DNA of 53,931 bases from an uncultured bacterium (GTDB taxonomy: Bacteria; Bacillota; Clostridia; Christensenellales; UBA1242): assembly GCA_949474265.1 (NCBI GenBank), contig CASXBC010000006.1:1-53931 (forward strand), read 5' to 3'. This document shows positions 29,257-35,487 of the stretch, one piece after another. Under the pieces are notes generated by a model. The model worked only from the letters and a program-made list of their open reading frames with translations, ran no database searches and was not told where the DNA came from. The first letter of the stretch is position 1; each line of letters starts with the position of its first letter. The translations under genes were made by a program, and so were the position numbers.

Positions 29257-29520
29257 ATGGAAGAATTTAAGACAGGTTTATATAGGCACTTCAAGGGAGG
29301 AACTGTTTTTGTTTACACACTTGAAAAAGCTTCTGAAGATGGTGCTTCAGCAAGAGTTGGATACATTGGACTTCAGGATGGAAAATGTTGCTCTAGACCA
29401 ATAGATGATTTTCAAAAGTTGGTTAAAAATGATGAAGGAGAAGAGGTTTCTAGATTTTTACTTCTTAAAGAGGTGAAAGTGGATATGACCGCAATTGTTC
29501 CTAAAGAATTTAAGAATTAA
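29257..29520 (+). CDS. DUF1653-like small protein
   Basis: This 87-aa protein has AAGGAG ideally spaced before ATG 29257. The opening GLYRHFKGG and the later CSRPIDDFQ with a closing RFLLL match the pattern of DUF1653 proteins (YRHYKG at the start, W-x-RP-x-x-F in the middle). The family has no established function. Here it probably shares the uvrA transcript and is closed by a terminator. Confidence 0.72.
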   Translation: MEEFKTGLYRHFKGGTVFVYTLEKASEDGASARVGYIGLQDGKCCSRPIDDFQKLVKNDEGEEVSRFLLLKEVKVDMTAIVPKEFKN

Positions 29521-29524
29521 AAAT

Positions 29525-29550
29525 AAAAAAGGACATCAGTCCTTTTTTTT
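29525..29550 (+). terminator. Terminator of the uvrA-DUF1653 unit
   Basis: AAAAAAGGAC and GTCCTTTTTT pair around loop ATCA, followed by more T. The A tract on the 5' side would let it stop transcription from both directions. Confidence 0.85.
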
Positions 29551-29566
29551 GTTGCTAGGCTTTGGA

Positions 29567-29596
29567 TTGACTTTTGTGTCCTTTATGTTGTAAAAT
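29567..29596 (+). promoter_or_regulatory. walJ promoter, almost leaderless
   Basis: TTGACT at 29567-29572 and TAAAAT at 29591-29596 are 18 nt apart. The walJ GTG at 29606 begins 10 nt after the -10, so the leader would be 0-3 nt. No ribosome site precedes the GTG. Confidence 0.65.
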
Positions 29597-29605
29597 AATA
29601 GCATC

Positions 29606-30388
29606 GTGAGAGTTATCAATTTGTCATCAGGAAGTGATGGAAATCTTACATATATTGAAGCTGGAGGTGCAAGAATTTTGGTGGACCTTGGTCTTTCATG
29701 TAAAGAAGCTACCGAAAGACTTAAGCTCATTGGGGTGGATGGAGAGTCGATTGATGGGGTTGTTGTTTCGCACGAACATTCTGACCACATAAAAGGGGTA
29801 AATGTTTTTTGTAAAAAATATCATGTGCCTGTTTATGCACACAATGAAGTGTGGCAATGTGGTTTGTGTGATAAGATAACTTTGGAAAACAGAGATAGAA
29901 AAATTTTTGCTGGAGATTTTTCTATTCATGACCTAATAATATCTCCAATTGAAGTGCCTCATGATGTCAAATGCTTTGCATTTTCGTTTGTTGAGGGCGA
30001 GAGAAAAATCAGTATCATAACTGACATAGGTCGCACTAATGATGCTATTTTTAATGCAGTAAAAGGCAGTACGCTAGTTTATTTGGAAGCAAATCATGAC
30101 ATAAACATGCTTAAAAATTGCCCTACATATCCACTTTCCTTAAAAATGAGAATAGGCGGCGGAAAAGGTCATTTGTCAAATGAAGCTTGTGCAAATTTTG
30201 CAGAAAGATTGATACGCTCTGGAACAAAGCAAATTGTCTTATCTCACTTAAGCAAAGAGACAAATTCTCCAGAAATTGCTTACAATTATATCTGCTCAAA
30301 ACTTGCAGAAAATGGCTTGATTGAAGGTGAACATTTTAAGATAGACGTCGCTTTGACAAGACCTACAACTTTTTTTAAATTAAAATAA
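29606..30388 (+). CDS. walJ: WalJ/YycJ-type metallo-beta-lactamase-fold hydrolase
   Basis: The 260-aa length is close to Bacillus YycJ/WalJ. The N-terminus carries the family motif SSGSDGN. HEHSDH at residues 56-61 is the metal-binding motif of the metallo-beta-lactamase fold. YPLSLKMRI followed by GHLSN (188-192) is characteristic of YycJ. In Bacillus the gene belongs to the walRK operon and has been linked to cell-wall control and DNA double-strand exonuclease activity. Here it stands alone, not beside walRK. The start is GTG 29606, chosen because the promoter leaves no room for an earlier codon; no ribosome site is present. Confidence 0.9.
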   Translation: MRVINLSSGSDGNLTYIEAGGARILVDLGLSCKEATERLKLIGVDGESIDGVVVSHEHSDHIKGVNVFCKKYHVPVYAHNEVWQCGLCDKITLENRDRKIFAGDFSIHDLIISPIEVPHDVKCFAFSFVEGERKISIITDIGRTNDAIFNAVKGSTLVYLEANHDINMLKNCPTYPLSLKMRIGGGKGHLSNEACANFAERLIRSGTKQIVLSHLSKETNSPEIAYNYICSKLAENGLIEGEHFKIDVALTRPTTFFKLK

Positions 30389-30412
30389 GCCCAAAGATTA
30401 TTGGACTTTTTT
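30388..30412 (+). terminator. Weak terminator between walJ and the convergent radC gene
   Basis: AGCCCAA (30388-30394) and TTGGACT (30401-30407) pair with one mismatch around a 6-base loop, followed by TTTTTT. It overlaps the last codon of the convergent minus-strand gene. Confidence 0.5.
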
Positions 30413-31123
30413 AGTCTGTGTGGTTGAGTAGGTGCGGACAAAGGATTCTTGATACTCGCTGTAAATTCCGTCCTTGCCAACAATAAAACTGTCAAGCAAA
30501 TCACATTCAATGTGTTTGAGTAGTTGTTCAATATAAATGACTGCATTTTTGTCGTCTGTAGATGGCAGTGCAGAACCATTTGGGTGATTGTGACAAACAA
30601 CCAGATAGGCTGGGTTGGTGCTTGAGATAAAGTTGTAAAGCTCCATTGGATTTATGCCTACCGCTCTGACTTTTTTCATGTCCAATTTTCTTTTTTGTAT
30701 TATACAAAAATTGTTGTCTATGGCAAACAAGAAAAGGTTTTCTGTTGATTGCACTTTTAAAAGTGATTCTATTAAATCCAAAAATTCGCCTGTGTTTTTT
30801 AAGTTTACTTTTCGATTTATTTTTGAAAGGCTGTAAAATTCAATCATCTGTCCAAACAGTTTTATCTTTTTTGCAGAACGAGTGTTTATTCCCTCAACTT
30901 CACTTAGGTCAAAGATTTCAGCATCAATAATGTTTGCAAAGCTTCCATATTTCTTAAGAAGCCTGTGAGCCAGAGGATTTACATCTCCTCTAGGGAAGAT
31001 GTAGGTTAAGAAAAATTCTACAGACTGTACATCACTTACAGAGTCAATGCCAGATGACAAAACCAAATCCGTCAACCTTTCTCTATGTCCTTGATGTATA
31101 TTTTCTTTTGTTTTTTCTGTCAT
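30398..31123 (-). CDS. RadC-like JAB/MPN-domain protein, copy 2
   Basis: This 241-aa paralogue of the protein at 20327 is alignable from its first residues (NIHQGHRERL against NIHEGHRERL, then EFFLTYIFPRGDVNPLAHRLL identical in all but flanking bases). The helix-hairpin-helix-like segment (VEGINTRSAKKI) and the complete JAB pattern H178, H180, S188, D191 occupy the same positions as in copy 1. Here the pocket reads HNHPNG, closer to canonical RadC. The start is ATG 31123, supported by the paralogue. The only ribosome-like site (AAGG) is 13 nt away. It is convergent with walJ and divergent from the lipoprotein gene. Confidence 0.85.
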   Translation of the reverse strand: MTEKTKENIHQGHRERLTDLVLSSGIDSVSDVQSVEFFLTYIFPRGDVNPLAHRLLKKYGSFANIIDAEIFDLSEVEGINTRSAKKIKLFGQMIEFYSLSKINRKVNLKNTGEFLDLIESLLKVQSTENLFLFAIDNNFCIIQKRKLDMKKVRAVGINPMELYNFISSTNPAYLVVCHNHPNGSALPSTDDKNAVIYIEQLLKHIECDLLDSFIVGKDGIYSEYQESFVRTYSTTQTKKVQ

Positions 31124-31159
31124 AAATTATATTCGACCTTTTTCGTGTTATTTTTCTAT

Positions 31160-31187
31160 ATTCTATCATATTTTTCTTAAAATCCAA
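31160..31187 (-). promoter_or_regulatory. Possible promoter of radC copy 2
   Basis: On the minus strand TTGGAT (31187-31182) and TAGAAT (31165-31160) are 16 nt apart, giving a leader of about 30 nt. A TATAAT also lies just before the ATG but would start transcription inside the gene. Confidence 0.4.
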
Positions 31188-31225
31188 ACTGTATTTTGAT
31201 TTAGAATTTAAGCAACGGAGGTTAT

Positions 31226-31894
31226 ATGAAAAAGATTTTAGGTTTGTTTGGGATTTTGCTTTGTGTGAGCATGTTTGCCTATGGATGTGGAAAGCAAACA
31301 AAAGATTATGTAAGAGAAAATATGTCTGAAAAAACAGAAGTTTATTTTTATGGCGAAAATGAGAAGTTTTATGTGACCCTTTCTTCAGGTCAAAGAGAAG
31401 ATGTTTATCTTATGAATGGAAAAAGTGAAGACAAGGTTGATTTTTCACTTTTGACAATTAATTTCTTTAATGAGACTTTTAATAATTTGATAGATGCAAA
31501 ACTTTATGTGAATGATGAAGAAAAAGTTGTAAATTTGGAATTGAACAATTTAAACAGCACTTATATGGTGGATTTGGAAACTGCTTTTTCTGGTGACGAG
31601 GAAATTTCTATTGATTATAAGGGGCAAAAGCTTTCACTTCAAAACAAATCAAAAGATTTTGGAGTCAATGCTGACAAGGCAATTGAAATAGCATCTAAAG
31701 AGCTTTCAAAGTTTATCATGAAAGAGAAAAAACTTTCTTCGCTTAATGCAGAGTGTTATTTGAGAGTCCTTGACAGTCGTGCAAATGATTTTGAAGATTT
31801 GTTTTGGGTGTTTACTGTTGTGAATATTAAAAATGAAAATTATTCTGTTGTAATTTCCACTGTTGATGGCTCAGTACTTTCAAAAAGTGAATAG
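31226..31894 (+). CDS. Small lipoprotein of unknown function
   Basis: This 222-aa protein has GGAGG just before ATG 31226. The signal peptide ends with lipobox F-A-Y-G-C, with the lipidated Cys at residue 21, so it should sit on the outer face of the membrane. The middle is beta-rich. The last third (NADKAIEIASKEL near 150-162, ending VISTVDGSVLSKSE) resembles a PepSY/YpmB-type fold, in which a helix is followed by strands ending in a D-x-x-G turn. That similarity is by eye only. hflX starts 41 nt downstream from its own promoter. Confidence 0.75.
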   Translation: MKKILGLFGILLCVSMFAYGCGKQTKDYVRENMSEKTEVYFYGENEKFYVTLSSGQREDVYLMNGKSEDKVDFSLLTINFFNETFNNLIDAKLYVNDEEKVVNLELNNLNSTYMVDLETAFSGDEEISIDYKGQKLSLQNKSKDFGVNADKAIEIASKELSKFIMKEKKLSSLNAECYLRVLDSRANDFEDLFWVFTVVNIKNENYSVVISTVDGSVLSKSE

Positions 31895-31900
31895 TTTTGT

Positions 31901-31929
31901 TTGTGTTTTAGAGAGTTGTTTGTTATAAT
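31901..31929 (+). promoter_or_regulatory. hflX promoter, leaderless arrangement
   Basis: TTGTGT at 31901-31906 and TATAAT at 31924-31929 are exactly 17 nt apart. The hflX ATG at 31936 is the seventh base after the -10, the same geometry as uvrB. No ribosome site lies within 20 nt upstream. Confidence 0.7.
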
Positions 31930-31935
31930 CAAAAC

Positions 31936-33021
31936 ATGAAAAAATTACATGAAAATTTTGTAGAAGAGAAAGAAAAAACCATTGTCTTTTGTCCAATAGA
32001 AGATGATAGGGAGAAGGAGTATCAGTTTGTTGAAATAAGCAGGCTTTGTTTTTCTGCTGGACTTGAGGTTGTTAAAGTGTTTTCACAAAAGATAGATGCT
32101 TTCAACCGTAGGACAATCATGGGAAGCGGAAAGCTTGATGAAGTTAAAGAATTTTTGAGAAATAATGAATGTGATTGTCTTGTGGTGGATTATCAACTCA
32201 CAGGCTCTCAACTTCGCAATCTGTCTGATGAGCTTGGCATAAAAGTTTTGGATAGAGTCTTGCTTATTATTGACATTTTTGCACTTAATGCGAAATCTAG
32301 CGAAGGAAAAATTGAAGTTAGGCTCGCTCAGGATAGATACCTTTTGACAAGACTTTCTTCAATAAAAGGCAGTCAAGGTCGCTTTGGAGGAAAAGGGGCT
32401 GGCATGCGTGGACCTGGTGAGACCAAACTTGAACTTGACAGAAGAAAGCTTGAAAAAGAGATTTTGACTCTTCAAAATGATATTGACAAAATTAAAAATA
32501 GCAGAAAACAAAATAGAGTGCTTAGGCAAAAAAATGGAATAAAAAGTGTGGTTTTGGGTGGTTATACCAATGCAGGAAAAAGCTCTATTTTCAATCTTTT
32601 GACAAAAGAGAGTATTTATGCTGATGACAAACTTTTTGCAACTTTAGACACCACCAGCAGAAGATTGTTTTTGGCTGACGGAAAGTTTTGTCTGCTTACA
32701 GATACTGTTGGTTTTATTAGCAAACTTCCCCATGAGCTTGTTGAAAGCTTTTCGGCCACTTTGGAAGAAGTGAAGGAAGCAGACCTTGTGCTTCATGTAG
32801 TGGATGTTTCTGATGAATTTTATAAAAAGAACATTGAAATTACCGATAAGATTTTGGATGATATTGGTGCGACAGACAACAGAATTGTCATCTTAAACAA
32901 AAGTGATTTGCTTAAAAATCCAATTCAAATTGAAAAGAATCAAATCCTTTTCACAACCAAAAACAAGGATGGAGTTGACAGACTTAAAAACTTTATTCTT
33001 CAGGTGTTGGAGGATAAATAA
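31936..33021 (+). CDS. hflX: GTPase HflX, ribosome-associated
   Basis: The 361-aa length fits short Firmicute HflX. The N-terminal ribosome-binding domain ends with the family signature GRFGGKGAGMRGPGETKLE. The GTPase domain carries the P-loop GYTNAGKS (209-216), DTVGFI and NKSDLL. HflX binds the 50S subunit and helps split or rescue stalled ribosomes, notably after heat shock or macrolide exposure. The mRNA seems leaderless. The last base of the stop codon is the first base of the next gene's start codon. Confidence 0.96.
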   Translation: MKKLHENFVEEKEKTIVFCPIEDDREKEYQFVEISRLCFSAGLEVVKVFSQKIDAFNRRTIMGSGKLDEVKEFLRNNECDCLVVDYQLTGSQLRNLSDELGIKVLDRVLLIIDIFALNAKSSEGKIEVRLAQDRYLLTRLSSIKGSQGRFGGKGAGMRGPGETKLELDRRKLEKEILTLQNDIDKIKNSRKQNRVLRQKNGIKSVVLGGYTNAGKSSIFNLLTKESIYADDKLFATLDTTSRRLFLADGKFCLLTDTVGFISKLPHELVESFSATLEEVKEADLVLHVVDVSDEFYKKNIEITDKILDDIGATDNRIVILNKSDLLKNPIQIEKNQILFTTKNKDGVDRLKNFILQVLEDK

Positions 33022-34247
33022 TGAAAAGAAGAAGTAATTGGCTTTATGTTTTTTCTGAGGGAATAACTAATGATTTGTTGTTTTGGCTTGTTATTTCAAG
33101 TTTGTTTTTGACGACAGTTAAGGGAATGTCCTCTTTTCAAGTGATTTTGATAGCTCTTATTGGTGCTGGTTTTAGTTTGCTTGTCTATCCTCTGATAAGT
33201 CTTTTCATTCGCAAGGCGGGAAATTATTGGTCTTGTGTAGTGGGAGCAACAATGCTTTTGTTGGCAATTTTGCTTTACACCTTTTGCAGAACAATATATG
33301 GCTTTTGTGTGGCATCAGTTTTGCATGAAACCTCATTTATTTTTATGGCTATACGAAGTGTGATGCTTAAAAACAACTTAAAAGAACAGGGGAGGGCTGA
33401 AGAATTTGTCAAATGGAGGTCTTACTCAAAGCTTGTGTATGCCGTGGTGACTTGTGTGATTTCTGTTGTGACAGGTTACCTTTTCAATTTCTATACATAT
33501 CTGCCACAAATCTTATCAATATCATGTGCAACAATAGGTCTGATTTTGACGATAATTTACAAAGACTCAAAAGAAGTGATTGCAGAGAAGCAGGTTAAAT
33601 TTGATTTTTCATTGATGAGAAATGGTGTTTTGCAATTTTTCATTATTTTGATGGGTGTTGCTTTTGGTGTTTTATCTTTTTGCCAAACCAAAACAAATCT
33701 GCTTATGCAATTGATTATGGAAAACTCAGGTATCTCTGTTGCAAAAATTAGTATTGCGATAAGCTGGGTTGTGGTGGTTTCGAGAATTATTAGGATTTTG
33801 TCTATTGTTGTGCTTAATGTAATCTATGCAAAAAAGAAAAACGGCAAAGCTTACATGAACACTTTTGTAATATTGATATTGCTTGCAATTGGACTTTATT
33901 GTGTAGGGGCAAATGTGAAAATGAATGTCGTGCTGGCTGTTATCTTGCTCTCAATTGCACTTTTCATTGTTTGTGCTGTGCGTGACCCATTTACAATAAT
34001 CAAAGAGAAAGTTGCTTTATCTTTGACTGAAGATGATAAGCAGGCATCAATGTTTAGTTTGTTGAAAGTCTATAACATTGCAGGTAAGATTTTGATAACT
34101 CTGCTTGCAATGCTTATGACCTTGTATGTTTCTCTCAATTATGTTTTCCTTGCAATTCTTCCAATTAGTGTTGTGATTGTTGCATTAAACTTTGTGTTTT
34201 GGAAGTATGTGGATAAGAAAAATAAAAACAAAAAAACACCTGAATAA
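33021..34247 (+). CDS. MFS-like membrane transporter
   Basis: This 408-aa protein has about 11-12 hydrophobic segments throughout, a layout typical of the major facilitator superfamily, though no family signature strong enough to name a substrate was seen. ATG 33021 overlaps the hflX stop by one base, and its ribosome site GGAGG (33009-33013) lies inside hflX, so the two are translationally coupled. The C-terminus is short and basic (KKNKNKK). A drug or metabolite exporter linked with HflX-mediated antibiotic tolerance is an attractive guess but rests only on the coupling. Confidence 0.8.
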   Translation: MKRRSNWLYVFSEGITNDLLFWLVISSLFLTTVKGMSSFQVILIALIGAGFSLLVYPLISLFIRKAGNYWSCVVGATMLLLAILLYTFCRTIYGFCVASVLHETSFIFMAIRSVMLKNNLKEQGRAEEFVKWRSYSKLVYAVVTCVISVVTGYLFNFYTYLPQILSISCATIGLILTIIYKDSKEVIAEKQVKFDFSLMRNGVLQFFIILMGVAFGVLSFCQTKTNLLMQLIMENSGISVAKISIAISWVVVVSRIIRILSIVVLNVIYAKKKNGKAYMNTFVILILLAIGLYCVGANVKMNVVLAVILLSIALFIVCAVRDPFTIIKEKVALSLTEDDKQASMFSLLKVYNIAGKILITLLAMLMTLYVSLNYVFLAILPISVVIVALNFVFWKYVDKKNKNKKTPE

Positions 34248-34259
34248 CAGGTGTTTTTT
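34231..34259 (+). terminator. Bidirectional terminator shared by convergent genes
   Basis: A perfect 12-bp stem pairs 34231-34242 with 34248-34259 around loop AATAA, with A and T tracts on its two flanks. The stop codon of the MFS-like gene lies in the loop and the stop of the minus-strand gene overlaps the right edge, so it can end both transcripts. Confidence 0.9.
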
Positions 34260-34461
34260 ATATATTTTCGTTCAGTTTTTTCAGAAGAAAATTTATATCT
34301 ATCCCATGCACCATGCTTGCTTCTTCAACAGTTTCCATTTGGCTGACAGGACAAGAAATGCAGTGCATGCCAAAGCCCATAAAGACTTCTGCAAGTTCAG
34401 GGCAGGTGCTTAAAACTTCACCTATAGTCATATCTTTAGTGATTTTTTTCTTTTTTGCCAT
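34258..34461 (-). CDS. DUF1858 small Cys-motif protein
   Basis: This 67-aa protein has AAAAGGAGA eight bases before its ATG (34461). It opens with a helix-rich pattern (ITKDMTIGEVLSTCPELAEVF) and then GMHCISCP, with Cys at 34 and 37 and another at 20. This matches DUF1858, a short domain related to the N-terminus of the iron-sulfur repair protein ScdA/RIC and found with hybrid-cluster-type proteins. A role in metal or redox chemistry is inferred from the family. It has its own promoter. Confidence 0.88.
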   Translation of the reverse strand: MAKKKKITKDMTIGEVLSTCPELAEVFMGFGMHCISCPVSQMETVEEASMVHGIDINFLLKKLNENI

Positions 34462-34480
34462 TGTCGTATCTCCTTTTAAA

Positions 34481-34510
34481 AGAATAGCACAAAAGAAAAT
34501 TATTTGTCAA
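34481..34510 (-). promoter_or_regulatory. Promoter of the DUF1858 gene
   Basis: On the minus strand a perfect TTGACA (34510-34505) is followed after 18 nt by TATTCT (34486-34481), preceded by TGC as an extended -10. Confidence 0.7.
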
Positions 34511-34627
34511 ATTGGTTTGATAATTTTGCCAAAATTTGACTTGGCGAAAAGAGGCGGATTTGGTCTAATTTTTGTTTTTACAACTTTTTTTAAAGTTTTT
34601 TGCATACAAAAATTTTAGAGGTGAATT

Positions 34628-35290
34628 GTGGAAGATTTGGCAAAAAGAGTTGTTGATGAAATAAGCGGTAAAGTCTTGGGCTATGTTGTGGATTTGGCTA
34701 TTGATTATGATACTATGCTTCAATATGGTTTTTATGTTGTGGATGAAGAGACAGAGGGAGAGTATTTGCTACGTTTTGAAGATGTGCAAAAGAATGGGGA
34801 TGTAATATTAATCTCTGATTTTTCAAAACTTGAATTTGTCTCTGAAAGAGAAAAGAGTTTGATTGGAAAAGAACTTTTGACAGCAGAAGGCATATCTCTA
34901 GGAAAAATTGACAGTCTTGTTTTTGATAAAATGAAGTTGGTTTGGCTTTGTACAGACTTTTGTCAGATGCCTTCAAAACTAGTTTATCTTGTGGGTGAGG
35001 ATTGTGTTTTTCTCAGGAGAAAAGCAAAAAAAGGAAGAAAAACAAATCCATTTAAAAAAGTTATAAATGACTTTAAAGTGGTAGCTTTGACACCACAAGA
35101 AGAAAGACCTGTGCCAGAAAGAATTAATCTTTCTTTTAGTTATTTTTCAGGAAAACTCTCTGCGTGTGATATTTTTGGATATAATAATGAAAGAATAATT
35201 GCAAAAAATGAAAAAATAACAAAATTAATATTTGAAAATGCAAAAAAACATAATAAATTAAATGAATTGTTTTTTGCATTAAAAAAATAA
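34628..35290 (+). CDS. PRC-barrel-like protein
   Basis: This 220-aa protein starts at GTG 34628, with AGAGGTGA just upstream. Two related beta-barrel halves are visible: residues 1-70 (RVVDEISGKVLGYVVDLAIDY) and 78-130 (LIGKELLTAEGISLGKIDSLVFD). Each has the G-x-x-(L/I/V)-G-x-(V/I)-x-x-(L/I)-x-(I/F)-D pattern of PRC-barrel domains. The Lys-rich C-terminal 80 residues are not recognisable. In other bacteria this fold occurs in RimM and in YlmC/YmxH sporulation-associated proteins; which applies here is unclear. Confidence 0.7.
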   Translation: MEDLAKRVVDEISGKVLGYVVDLAIDYDTMLQYGFYVVDEETEGEYLLRFEDVQKNGDVILISDFSKLEFVSEREKSLIGKELLTAEGISLGKIDSLVFDKMKLVWLCTDFCQMPSKLVYLVGEDCVFLRRKAKKGRKTNPFKKVINDFKVVALTPQEERPVPERINLSFSYFSGKLSACDIFGYNNERIIAKNEKITKLIFENAKKHNKLNELFFALKK

Positions 35291-35487
35291 TTAAAAATAT
35301 TAAAAATTAATTATAAAGAATATTTTAAAAATATTTAATCCATTTTATTTAGGCTTATTTAGCAAATAGCATAAGAAATTAATTCAAATTTATAAAAAAT
35401 AATATTTATATTATTATTGTTTTTTTGTTGTCAATTTATTTGTATTTTTAGGGATAATTGTAGTATCATATTTAAGAGAGGGAAAAT

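Noticed and set aside
34536-34569. TTGACT with TCTAAT as a promoter for the PRC-barrel gene
   Set aside because: The spacer is 22 nt, too long for a sigma-A promoter; no better candidate was found in this AT-rich gap.
35291-35487. Promoter of the VirB4-like gene in the AT-rich gap
   Set aside because: TTGTCA at 35428 with GATAAT at 35453 has a 19-nt spacer and other A/T-rich matches are equally good, so no single site can be supported.
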